Source: Burkholderia glumae LMG 2196 = ATCC 33617 (lineage in GTDB: Bacteria > Pseudomonadota > Gammaproteobacteria > Burkholderiales > Burkholderiaceae). Taken from it: a DNA stretch of 64,000 nucleotides. Location: assembly GCF_000960995.1 (NCBI RefSeq), contig NZ_CP009435.1, positions 930,001 through 994,000 of the forward strand. The letters are read 5' to 3'. Positions within the stretch are counted from its first letter, which is position 1. Each line of letters opens with the position of its first letter. The notes below the pieces were generated by a model. That model did not search any database. It was not told the DNA's origin and saw only the letters and a program-made list of their open reading frames with translations. A program made the position numbers and the translations under genes. Positions 33,509 to 41,393 of this stretch are shown in pieces.

Positions 33509-33876
33509 ATCTCGATACCGATGCAGATCGGATCGCCGAGCGCCTTCGAGACCCGGACGCGCTGCTCGTCGCCTGCCTGTGCGCCGAGTGGTGCGGCACT
33601 TGCCGCGACTACGCCGGGGTCTTCGAACGGCTCGCGGCCGCGCATCCGCAGGCTTGCTTCGTCTGGATCGATATCGAAACCCATGCCGACCGGCTCGACG
33701 AATTCGACGTCGAGAATTTCCCGACGCTCCTGATCGAGGACGCCAGGGCCGTGCGTTTCTTCGGCACGGTGCTGCCGCACGGCGCAATCGTCGAGCGGAT
33801 GCTCGCCGATCTCACGGCGATCCCGGGCGTCGCCCACGCGCCGAAGCTGCGCAATCTGCTCGACGTCGCCGTTTGA
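33496..33876 (+). CDS. Thioredoxin-like protein with CGTC motif
   Basis: A 126-residue cytoplasmic thioredoxin-fold protein without a signal peptide. The redox motif is C33-GT-C36 in AEWCGTCRDY, instead of the CGPC of classical thioredoxins; a cis-proline occurs in NFPTLLI. Function is likely thiol-disulfide exchange, with an unusual redox potential owing to the CGTC motif. It overlaps the end of dprA, so it is translated from the same transcript, though a functional link is unclear. Confidence 0.8.
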   Translation: MPALNLDTDADRIAERLRDPDALLVACLCAEWCGTCRDYAGVFERLAAAHPQACFVWIDIETHADRLDEFDVENFPTLLIEDARAVRFFGTVLPHGAIVERMLADLTAIPGVAHAPKLRNLLDVAV

Positions 33877-34023
33877 GCCGCCGCCGGGCCGTGGCCCTAG
33901 GCCGCGCAAACCGCCCCGCCGAGGCCGCCGGCCGGATCGACAGGCCCGCGCCGCCGGGCAATCCGGCGGGCTTGCCGGCACTCCGGCCCCCACTTATGAT
34001 GACCCGCTTTTTACACGAGCCGC

Positions 34024-34051
34024 GTGACAGGCCGGCGCCGTATGCTATAAA
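34024..34051 (+). promoter_or_regulatory. Sigma-70-type promoter for topB
   Basis: GTGACA (34024-34029), a 16-bp spacer, and TATAAA (34046-34051); each hexamer differs from consensus at one base. Transcription should start near 34058, giving a leader of about 50 nt with a GGGCCG/CGGCCC hairpin. The preceding 150 bp after the thioredoxin gene hold no gene. Confidence 0.6.
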
Positions 34052-34106
34052 GCCGTCGTAAATGGGCCGTCAGGCGGCCCTCCGGTCTACCCAACCAACA
34101 CGAGTC

Positions 34107-36761
34107 ATGTCCAAAGCACTGATCATTGCGGAAAAGCCTTCTGTCGCGAACGACATCGCGCGCGCCCTGGGCGGCTTTACCAAGCATGACGAATACTTCG
34201 AAAGCGACGAGTACGTCCTGTCGTCCGCGGTCGGCCACTTGCTCGAGATCGCAGCGCCCGAGGAGTACGAGGTCAAGCGCGGCAAGTGGAGTTTCGCGCA
34301 TCTGCCCGTCATCCCCCCGCATTTCGACCTCAATCCGATCGCAAAAAGCGAATCGCGGCTGAAGGTCCTGACGAAGCTGATCAAGCGCAAGGACGTGGAC
34401 CTGCTGATCAACGCCTGTGACGCGGGGCGCGAGGGCGAGCTGATTTTCCGCCTGATCGCGCAGCACGCGAAGGCCAAGCAGCCGGTCCGGCGCCTGTGGC
34501 TGCAATCGATGACGCCGGCCGCGATCCGCGACGGGTTCGCGAAACTGCGCAGCGACGAGGACATGCAGCCGCTCGCCGACGCGGCGCGCTGCCGCTCGGA
34601 GGCGGACTGGCTGGTCGGCATCAACGGCACGCGCGCGATGACCGCCTTCAACAGCAAGGGCGGCGGCTTCTTCCTGACCACCGTCGGCCGGGTGCAGACG
34701 CCCACGCTGTCGATCGTCGTCGAGCGCGAGGAGAAGATCCGCCGTTTCGTGCCGCGCGACTACTGGGAAGTGCGCGCCGAGTTCGTCTGCGCGGGCGGCT
34801 TCTACGAGGGACGCTGGTACGACCCCAAATTCAAGCGCGACGAGCACGATCCCGAGAAGCGCGACTCGCGGCTCTGGAGCCTGCCGGCTGCCGAGACGAT
34901 CGTGGCCGCCTGCCGCGGCCAGATCGGCGTGGTCAGCGAGGAATCGAAGCCGTCGACCCAGCTCTCGCCGCTGCTGTACGACCTGACGAGCCTGCAGCGC
35001 GAGGCGAACAGCCGCTTCGGCTTCTCGGCCAAGAACACGCTCGGCCTCGCCCAGGCCTTGTATGAAAAGCACAAGGTGCTGACCTACCCGCGTACCGACG
35101 CGCGCGCGCTGCCGGAGGACTACCTCGGCACCGTGAAGTCGACGCTCGAGATGCTCAAGGAAAGCAACAACTACCTGCCGCACGCCAAGCAGGTGCTCGA
35201 CAAGGGCTGGGTCAAGCCGAACAAGCGGATCTTCGACAACACCAAGATCAGCGACCACTTCGCCATCATCCCGACGCTGCAGGCGCCGAAGGCGCTGTCC
35301 GAGCCCGAGCAGAAGCTCTACGACCTGGTGGTCAAGCGCTTCCTCGCCGTGTTCTTCCCGGCTGCCGAGTACAAGGTCACGACGCGCATCACCGAGGTGG
35401 CCGGCCATCACTTCAAGACCGAGGGCAAGGTGCTGGTCGAGCCGGGCTGGCTGCAGGTGTACGGCCGCGACGCCGAGGGCGCCGACGCCAACCTCGTGCC
35501 GGTGCAGAAGGACGAGAAGGTCAAGACCGACAAGATCGCCGCGCACGCGCTCGTCACCAAGCCGCCCGCGCGCTACTCGGAAGCGACGCTGCTCTCGGCG
35601 ATGGAAGGCGCGGGCAAGCTGGTCGAGGACGACGAGCTGCGCGAGGCGATGGCCGCCAAGGGCCTCGGCACGCCAGCCACGCGCGCGGCCATCATCGAAG
35701 GGCTGCTCGGCGAGAAATACCTGCTGCGCGAAGGCCGCGAGCTGATCCCGACCGCCAAGGCGTTCCAGCTGATGACGCTGCTGCGCGGGCTCGGCGTGCG
35801 CGAGCTGACCGCGCCCGAGCTGACGGGTGAATGGGAGTACAAGCTGTCGCAGATGGAGCGCGGCAACCTTCCGCGCGACGCGTTCATGCAGGAAATCGCG
35901 CGCATGACGCAGACCATCGTCAAGCGCGCCAAGGAATACGATTCGGACACGATCCCGGGCGACTACGCGACGCTCGAGACGCCATGCCCGAACTGCGGCG
36001 GCCAGGTGAAGGAGAACTATCGCCGCTTCGCCTGCACGAAGTGCGACTTCTCGATCTCGAAGATCCCGGGCAGCCGCCAGTTCGAGATCGCCGAGGTCGA
36101 GGAGCTGCTGCAGAAAAAGGAAATCGGCCCGCTGTCAGGCTTCCGCAGCAAGATGGGGCGGCCGTTCTCGGCGATCCTCAAGCTGTCGTTCGACGACGAG
36201 ACGAAGAACTACAAGCTCGAGTTCGATTTCGGTCAGGACCAGGGCGGCGAGGACGGCGAGGCGCCCGACTTCTCGACGCAGGAGCCGGTGGGCGCCTGCC
36301 CGAAGTGCCAGGCTCGCGTGTTCGAGCACGGCATGAGCTATGTTTGCGAGAACTCGGTCGCGAACCCGAAGACCTGCGACTTCCGCTCCGGCAAGGTGAT
36401 CCTGCAGCAGGAAATCGCGCGCGAGCAGATGGCGAAACTGCTGTCCGACGGCCGTACCGACCTGCTGCCGAACTTCAAGTCGTCGCGCACCGGCCGCAAC
36501 TTCAAGGCGTTCCTCGTCAAGCAGCCGGACGGCAAGATCGGCTTCGAGTTCGAGAAGAAGGAGCCGAAGCCCGGCGCGGCCGCGAAGAAGACCGCGGCCA
36601 GGGCCGCTGCGAACGAGGACGGTGCCGCGCGCGAGACGGAAGACGGCGCCGCGCCGGCCGGCAAGACCGCCGCGAAAAAGGCGCCGGCCGCCAAGAAGGC
36701 ACCGGCGGCGAAAAAAGCACCGGCCGCGAAAAAGACGCCGGCTCGCAAGACCGGCTCCTAA
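34107..36761 (+). CDS. topB: DNA topoisomerase III
   Basis: A type IA topoisomerase that decatenates DNA through single-strand passage. The 884-residue protein begins SKALIIAEKPSVANDIARALGG (Toprim domain with DAGREGELIF) and has the active-site tyrosine in VLTYPRTDARALP. Two zinc-ribbon-like motifs follow the core: CPNCGGQ to FACTKC (about residues 630-650) and CPKCQ to NPKTCDF (about 730-760). The last 60 residues are a Lys/Ala-rich tail with PAAKK repeats, resembling a histone-like DNA-binding tail. The ATG at 34107 gives the exact family start. Confidence 0.94.
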   Translation: MSKALIIAEKPSVANDIARALGGFTKHDEYFESDEYVLSSAVGHLLEIAAPEEYEVKRGKWSFAHLPVIPPHFDLNPIAKSESRLKVLTKLIKRKDVDLLINACDAGREGELIFRLIAQHAKAKQPVRRLWLQSMTPAAIRDGFAKLRSDEDMQPLADAARCRSEADWLVGINGTRAMTAFNSKGGGFFLTTVGRVQTPTLSIVVEREEKIRRFVPRDYWEVRAEFVCAGGFYEGRWYDPKFKRDEHDPEKRDSRLWSLPAAETIVAACRGQIGVVSEESKPSTQLSPLLYDLTSLQREANSRFGFSAKNTLGLAQALYEKHKVLTYPRTDARALPEDYLGTVKSTLEMLKESNNYLPHAKQVLDKGWVKPNKRIFDNTKISDHFAIIPTLQAPKALSEPEQKLYDLVVKRFLAVFFPAAEYKVTTRITEVAGHHFKTEGKVLVEPGWLQVYGRDAEGADANLVPVQKDEKVKTDKIAAHALVTKPPARYSEATLLSAMEGAGKLVEDDELREAMAAKGLGTPATRAAIIEGLLGEKYLLREGRELIPTAKAFQLMTLLRGLGVRELTAPELTGEWEYKLSQMERGNLPRDAFMQEIARMTQTIVKRAKEYDSDTIPGDYATLETPCPNCGGQVKENYRRFACTKCDFSISKIPGSRQFEIAEVEELLQKKEIGPLSGFRSKMGRPFSAILKLSFDDETKNYKLEFDFGQDQGGEDGEAPDFSTQEPVGACPKCQARVFEHGMSYVCENSVANPKTCDFRSGKVILQQEIAREQMAKLLSDGRTDLLPNFKSSRTGRNFKAFLVKQPDGKIGFEFEKKEPKPGAAAKKTAARAAANEDGAARETEDGAAPAGKTAAKKAPAAKKAPAAKKAPAAKKTPARKTGS

Positions 36762-36766
36762 TGGGC

Positions 36767-36798
36767 GCAGCAGGGCGCCGCGCGCGGCGCCCTGCTGC
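36767..36798. repeat. Perfect 14-bp inverted repeat after topB
   Basis: GCAGCAGGGCGCCG (36767-36780) and its exact complement (36785-36798) enclose a CGCG loop. There is no T-run, so it may stabilise the topB mRNA end rather than terminate alone. Confidence 0.8.
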
Positions 36799-36851
36799 AA
36801 CGCGCGGTGCCCTCGCCGGCGGTTTCCGCCGCCTCGCCGACCGACGCCATG

Positions 36852-36885
36852 AAAAAACGCACTGCCCTCACGGGCAGTGCGTTTT
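36852..36885. terminator. Bidirectional terminator between topB and lysR
   Basis: Ten-bp stem CGCACTGCCC (36858-36867) with GGGCAGTGCG (36872-36881), TCAC loop, flanked by six A on the left and four T on the right. It serves the convergent topB and LysR genes. Confidence 0.88.
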
Positions 36886-36921
36886 CGCTTGAGCAGCAGG
36901 CGGCCATTCGGCCGCCACGGC

Positions 36922-37980
36922 TTACAGCGGAGTCGGCGCGGTCGCGCGCTGGCGCGCCTTCGGCAGCGGCGCCGGCATCGACGGGCCGGCGGCCGGACGC
37001 GTGCCGCTCACCGCAGCGCCCGGTGCAGCGGGCTCGGACGGCGGCTGCAGGCCGCCGTGCGCGACCCATTGCTCGCCTAAGGCCGTTTCCGGCGAGTGGC
37101 TGAAGTGCTCGACCAGATGGTCGATGAACGTGCGCACCTTGGCCGGCAGGTGGCGGCGGCTCGGGTAGGCGACGTTGATCTCGACCTGCGGCAGACGGTA
37201 GTCGGGCAGCAGGCGCACCAGCTTGCCGCGTGCCGTGTCGCCGCCGATCAGATAGCTCGGCAGCATCGCGATGCCCATGCCGAGCAGTGCGAACTGGCGC
37301 AGCATTTCGGTGTTGTTGGCAACCACCACGTTGGTCGGCCGCACCCGCACCTCGCCGTCCGGCCCCGTGAAAACACGCTCGTCGCCCCAGTATTCGGACG
37401 GCAGGCTCAGGGACGGATGCTCCATCAGATGCTCGGGATGGGTTGGCACGCCATGCTTTTCCAGATAAGCCGGCGTCGCGCAGACCGTCATGCAACCTGT
37501 GGTCAGGCGCCGCGTGACGATGCTAGCGCTGCGCATCTGCCGCGCGATCACGACGCCGACGTCGAAGCCCTCCTCGACCAGATCGACCTGCCGGTCGACC
37601 AGCGTGAGGTCGGGGACGACCTTCGGATAGCGCTGGGTATAGGTTTGCAGCACGGGCGCGAGATTGTGCAGCCCGAACACCACCGGCGCGACGATCCGCA
37701 AGGTGCCGACCGGTTCGTGGTTGCGCGCGACCACCATCTGCTCGACGTCCTCGAGTTCGTCGAGAATCTGGCGAGCCCGCTCGAGATAGACCTGGCCGGA
37801 TTCGGTCAGGGAAAGGCTGCGCGTCGTCCGGTTCAGCAACCGGGTGCCGAGCCGGCCTTCGAGATCGGCAACGTGGCGCGTGGCCACGGCGTTCGAGATA
37901 TCCATCGCACTGGCCGCTCGCGCGAAGCTGCCCAGATCCGCCACCTTGACGAACACTCGCATCGACTGCAGATGATCCAT
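36922..37980 (-). CDS. LysR-family transcriptional regulator
   Basis: A 352-residue regulator with the N-terminal winged helix-turn-helix (SFARAASAMDISNAVATRHV, residues about 18-37; then LEGRLGTRLLNRTTRSL) and a LysR substrate domain (RIVAPVVFGLHNLAPVL onward). The tail past residue 300 is Pro/Ala-rich and unusual. The ATG at 37980 is preferred over a GTG two codons upstream. It is divergent from a D-2-hydroxyacid dehydrogenase 382 bp away, which is its most likely target, as is common for LysR pairs; the inducer is unknown. Confidence 0.87.
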   Translation of the reverse strand: MDHLQSMRVFVKVADLGSFARAASAMDISNAVATRHVADLEGRLGTRLLNRTTRSLSLTESGQVYLERARQILDELEDVEQMVVARNHEPVGTLRIVAPVVFGLHNLAPVLQTYTQRYPKVVPDLTLVDRQVDLVEEGFDVGVVIARQMRSASIVTRRLTTGCMTVCATPAYLEKHGVPTHPEHLMEHPSLSLPSEYWGDERVFTGPDGEVRVRPTNVVVANNTEMLRQFALLGMGIAMLPSYLIGGDTARGKLVRLLPDYRLPQVEINVAYPSRRHLPAKVRTFIDHLVEHFSHSPETALGEQWVAHGGLQPPSEPAAPGAAVSGTRPAAGPSMPAPLPKARQRATAPTPL

Positions 37981-38362
37981 AACCACTCCCGCCGCTGTGC
38001 ATTACAGCTTCAAAATTGTCTAGCAAATGCGTAATTTTCCTACGACAGCGCATTTGATGCACAGTTGCCGCCGAAGGTTGCAAATTTCATAAAAAATGTT
38101 CGATCCGACGGGGCGTACCACTGAATTTCATCTAATTATTCCGACAACAGAAACAATTGGTGCCAAATTCGCCGATTTTCTCGCCAATGCCAACGGTGGC
38201 AGCCGTCGCGAATGGCCAATGGCGCAGGGGCGGCCCGTAACAAGCTGTTAAAAAGCGATACACCTGCCGGGGCGGCGGCATAAGATCATGACGGCCCGCC
38301 GCTCGGGCCGCCGGGTCGCGCGCCCGGCGCATCCGTTTTTCCGTGCCGCTCTCGAATACTTC
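37981..38362. promoter_or_regulatory. Divergent lysR / dehydrogenase promoter region
   Basis: This 382-bp interval is visibly richer in A and T than its surroundings (notably 38070-38170) and has no gene. It should hold both promoters and the LysR operators, but no single -35/-10 pair or perfect palindrome stood out. Confidence 0.45.
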
Positions 38363-39379
38363 ATGAAAATAGCCATCCTCGACGACTATCAGGACGCCGT
38401 CCGCAAGCTCAACTGTTTCGAGCTGCTCGCCGATCACGAAGTCAAGGTCTTCAACAACACGGTGCGCGGGCTTGGCCAGCTCGCCAGCCGGCTCACCGAA
38501 GTCGAAGCGCTGGTCCTGATCCGCGAACGCACTCACATCACCTCTCAACTGCTCGCAAAGCTACCGCATCTGCGCATGATCAGCCAGACCGGCAAGGTTT
38601 CGAGCCATATCGACATGGACGCCTGCACCGAGCGCGGCATCGCCGTGCTCGAAGGCACCGGCTCGCCCGTCGCGCCCGCCGAGCTGACCTGGGCGCTGAT
38701 CATGGCCGCCCAGCGCAGGATTCCGCAGTATGTCGCCAATCTGAAGCAGGGCGCCTGGCAGCAATCGGGCCTGAAGACCTCGGCGATGCCGCCGAACTTC
38801 GGCCTCGGCCAGGTGCTGCGCGGCCAGACGCTCGGCATCTGGGGCTACGGCAAGATCGGCCAGTTGCTGGCCGGCTACGGCAAGGCGTTCGGCATGAACG
38901 TGATGATCTGGGGCCGCGAGCCGTCGCTCGAACGCGCGCGCAGCGACGGCTATCTGGCCGCCGAGAGCCGCGAGGCGTTCTTCGAGCAGGCCGACATCCT
39001 GACGCTGCAACTGCGCCTGAACGACGACACGCGCGGCATCGTCAAGCAGGACGACCTGATGCGGATGAAGCCGACCTCGCTGTTCGTGAACACGAGCCGC
39101 GCCGAGTTGCTGGAGGAGAGCGCGCTCGTCAACGCACTGGCCAACAACCGCCCCGGCATGGTCGCCATCGACGTGTTCGAGAGCGAGCCGATCCTGCAGG
39201 GCTACAGCCTGCTGCGCATGGAGAACGTGATCTGCACGCCGCACATCGGCTATGTCGAGCGCGAGAGCTACGAGCTGTATTTCGGCGCCGCGTTCCGCAA
39301 CATCCTCGCCTTCGACAGCGGCGACACGACGAGCGTCGCGAATCCGGAAGCGCTGACGGGCGGACGCAATCGGCGCTAG
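38363..39379 (+). CDS. D-2-hydroxyacid dehydrogenase family protein
   Basis: An NAD(P)-dependent dehydrogenase of 338 residues that would reduce 2-keto acids to D-2-hydroxy acids. The nucleotide motif is GIWGYGKIGQLLAGYG (about residues 157-172). The catalytic triad is visible: Arg in VNTSRAEL, Glu in VFESEP and His in CTPHIGYV. The ATG at 38363 starts MKIAILDDYQD, the usual beginning of this subgroup. It is divergent from a LysR gene. Substrate (phosphoglycerate, glycerate, or other) is not determined. Confidence 0.88.
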   Translation: MKIAILDDYQDAVRKLNCFELLADHEVKVFNNTVRGLGQLASRLTEVEALVLIRERTHITSQLLAKLPHLRMISQTGKVSSHIDMDACTERGIAVLEGTGSPVAPAELTWALIMAAQRRIPQYVANLKQGAWQQSGLKTSAMPPNFGLGQVLRGQTLGIWGYGKIGQLLAGYGKAFGMNVMIWGREPSLERARSDGYLAAESREAFFEQADILTLQLRLNDDTRGIVKQDDLMRMKPTSLFVNTSRAELLEESALVNALANNRPGMVAIDVFESEPILQGYSLLRMENVICTPHIGYVERESYELYFGAAFRNILAFDSGDTTSVANPEALTGGRNRR

Positions 39380-39388
39380 GCGCCGAAT

Positions 39389-40273
39389 TCACGCGGTAAC
39401 GGCCGCCCCCGGCGGCGGCGCGTGCGGCGCCTGGGCCGAGATCGCCGCCACGAAGCGTTCGCCGTCGCGGCGCCCCAGATCGTAGGCGTGCTGCATCTGG
39501 CCCGGGCTCGTGTAGTCCCAGCTCGAGATCGGCACCTTCACCGACGGCTGCACGTAGAGCCGCGTCTGCTCGCCATGCGAGACCGAAAACGTCTGAGGAC
39601 GCGGATAGCGCCGCGTGACCATTACCAGCACCTTGCCCGGCGCCGGATCGAGCGCGCCCACCGGCACGTTGTCGACCATCCCGCCGTCGAGCACGGGCCG
39701 CCCCGCGCGGCGCAGCACCGGCGTGAACGGCGGCGTGCAGGACGACTGCAGGATCAGGTCGGCCAGTTCGTCGACGTCGGCGCAGGCCTGTGCCCGAACG
39801 AATTCGGGCCGGAATCCGAACGACTGGCCCAGCGTCGGGTGCAGCGTCCTGCGGATGTATTTCTCGATGTTGTAGGCGACGAGGCCTGCGGCCACCGCGC
39901 TGCGCGCGCCGAGCCAGCGCGGCACGTGCGACACGCCGATGCGGATTTCCGGGGCGTCGGCCAGGCGCGCGAACGGCTCGCCGTAAATGTCGACGAGCGC
40001 CTGCCGGTAGATGCGGTAGTGCGGAAACACCGGCTTGCCGCGCAGCAGGTTGCCCCAGTAGACGTTTTTCGGGTTGTTGCGCAGCGCTTCTTGGTAGTAG
40101 CGCATCACCCATCGGGAATCACGCGTATAGAGCATGCAGGCCGTGGCCGCGCCGGCCGAGATGCCGGTGATCACGCGCGGGCGGATGCCGAGCGCCGGCT
40201 GCGCGACATCCCAGAAACCTGCCTGCCACCAGCAGCGGTTGCCACCGCCGGCGAATACGACCTGATCGAACAT
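39389..40273 (-). CDS. Patatin-like phospholipase
   Basis: A 294-residue lipid acyl hydrolase. The oxyanion-hole motif GGGNRCWWQAG is at residues 9-19, the nucleophile elbow GISAGAA near residue 42, and the catalytic aspartate in LDGGMVDNVP. These three define the patatin family. No signal peptide or membrane segment is seen, so the enzyme is probably cytoplasmic. The ATG at 40273 starts MFDQVVFAGGG. It follows the thioesterase gene by 10 bp, forming a two-gene unit probably concerned with lipid or acyl turnover. Confidence 0.85.
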   Translation of the reverse strand: MFDQVVFAGGGNRCWWQAGFWDVAQPALGIRPRVITGISAGAATACMLYTRDSRWVMRYYQEALRNNPKNVYWGNLLRGKPVFPHYRIYRQALVDIYGEPFARLADAPEIRIGVSHVPRWLGARSAVAAGLVAYNIEKYIRRTLHPTLGQSFGFRPEFVRAQACADVDELADLILQSSCTPPFTPVLRRAGRPVLDGGMVDNVPVGALDPAPGKVLVMVTRRYPRPQTFSVSHGEQTRLYVQPSVKVPISSWDYTSPGQMQHAYDLGRRDGERFVAAISAQAPHAPPPGAAVTA

Positions 40274-40283
40274 CCCGCGCTCC

Positions 40284-40688
40284 CTAGTTGACCAATGCAT
40301 AGGTGGAGGTGGCGTGGACGGCCATCTTGCCGTCTTCGTCCATCACCTCGATTTCCCCGAACACGAGGTTGCGGCCCGTGCGCAGCACGCGCGCCGTGAC
40401 GAGCAGGTCGCCGCACCGCACCGCGCGCATGAAGCTCGTGTTCAGCGACACCGTCGTCATTGGCCGAAATTCGCCGAGTTTCGCCGCGACGGCGGCCAGC
40501 ATGGCCGTATCGGCCGCAGCCATGAATGCCTGGCCGCAGATCACGCCGCCCGAGTGCCGTAGTTCGCCGGAAAACGGCAGGCGCAGCGTCACGCCTTCGT
40601 CCGATACGGCGACGGGCGCGAGCCCGAGCGATTTCACCCACGGCGCGAGCAGCCGGTCGAGCAGTGCCCGGATTGCGTCTTCGTCCAT
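40284..40688 (-). CDS. PaaI-type hotdog-fold thioesterase
   Basis: A 134-residue single hotdog domain. The segment RHSGGVICGQAFMAAADTAM is the family core helix with its preceding catalytic-region loop, and TTVSLNTSFMRAV is the next strand typical of PaaI acyl-CoA thioesterases. The ATG at 40688 is preferred since it gives the normal short N-terminus; a frame extending to 40742 adds 18 residues. It probably shares a transcript with the downstream patatin gene. Acyl-CoA substrate is unknown. Confidence 0.85.
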   Translation of the reverse strand: MDEDAIRALLDRLLAPWVKSLGLAPVAVSDEGVTLRLPFSGELRHSGGVICGQAFMAAADTAMLAAVAAKLGEFRPMTTVSLNTSFMRAVRCGDLLVTARVLRTGRNLVFGEIEVMDEDGKMAVHATSTYALVN

Positions 40689-40835
40689 CGTGACCACCTC
40701 GGCGGCATCGCACGACCGTCGCGCGATGAATGTGGGCGACATGATACCGGGAGCCCGGCTCGGCCGTCAGTTCATGACCCGCGCCGGGCGCGGGCGAGAG
40801 CGCTTCGATTTTTCGAAGAAAACGCGAGAAAGGGC

Positions 40836-40864
40836 TGGACAAGCCAAAAAAGCTCATGCATAAT
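40836..40864 (+). promoter_or_regulatory. Promoter of tRNA-Lys
   Basis: TGGACA (40836-40841), 17-bp spacer, CATAAT (40859-40864); both hexamers are one base from consensus. The start would be near 40871, seven bases before the mature tRNA. Confidence 0.7.
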
Positions 40865-40877
40865 CTTTCTTCTGTTG

Positions 40878-40953
40878 GGGGCGTTAGCTCAGTTGGTAGA
40901 GCAGCGGACTCTTAATCCGTAGGTCGAGTGTTCGAGTCACTCACGCCCCACCA
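40878..40953 (+). tRNA. tRNA-Lys (CTT)
   Basis: Complete 76-nt cloverleaf with encoded CCA (40951-40953). Acceptor stem GGGGCGT with ACGCCCC pairs fully. The D-arm is GCTCAGTTGGTAGAGC; the anticodon loop in GGACTCTTAATCC gives anticodon CTT. It has its own promoter and terminator. Confidence 0.96.
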
Positions 40954-40970
40954 AAGAATTCATGCACTTG

Positions 40971-40996
40971 GCCCAGCCTATCCGGCTGGGCTTTTT
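40971..40996 (+). terminator. Rho-independent terminator after tRNA-Lys
   Basis: Eight-bp stem GCCCAGCC (40971-40978) with GGCTGGGC (40984-40991), five-nt loop, followed by five T (40992-40996). Confidence 0.9.
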
Positions 40997-41388
40997 GCTT
41001 TCCGGGTTTCGTGTCGTGCCGAGTTCCGCCCAGAACAGCCCCAAATCAACAGGCTAGCCATAGCTTCGCCTGGCCTCGGCCACACCGTCGTCTCGCCCTG
41101 GATGATGCCCATCACCAGCGCGCTCTCGAGCCCGACCGCCCATCCAACCTCTTTACGACGATGATGGCGTGAGCAGACTTTCACCGGCCGTGGCCCCGTC
41201 CATTGCCGACGCGCGGCAACAGACAGGGGCGAGGCTCGCGGATATCGATCCGTGCCAACCTCGGTTCGGGAATGGTTCGCGCCGGACGGCCCGCTCGATG
41301 TGCCCGGAAACGGGATGGCAAACCTCGGCCAACGGCTCGCCCCATGATTGACAGACGGGACCGTTGCGCCCGCAACGATCCCGTCTGT
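40997..41388. other. Intergenic stretch with a gshA 3' hairpin
   Basis: No gene is supported here; short frames are Arg/Ser-rich without motifs. At 41351-41388 there is a long hairpin: ACAGACGGGA with TCCCGTCTGT, one mismatch, then CGTTGCG with CGCAACG. It ends five bases before the gshA stop codon (minus strand) and could terminate or protect that mRNA, though it lacks a T-run. Confidence 0.55.
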
Positions 41389-41393
41389 GCTCG

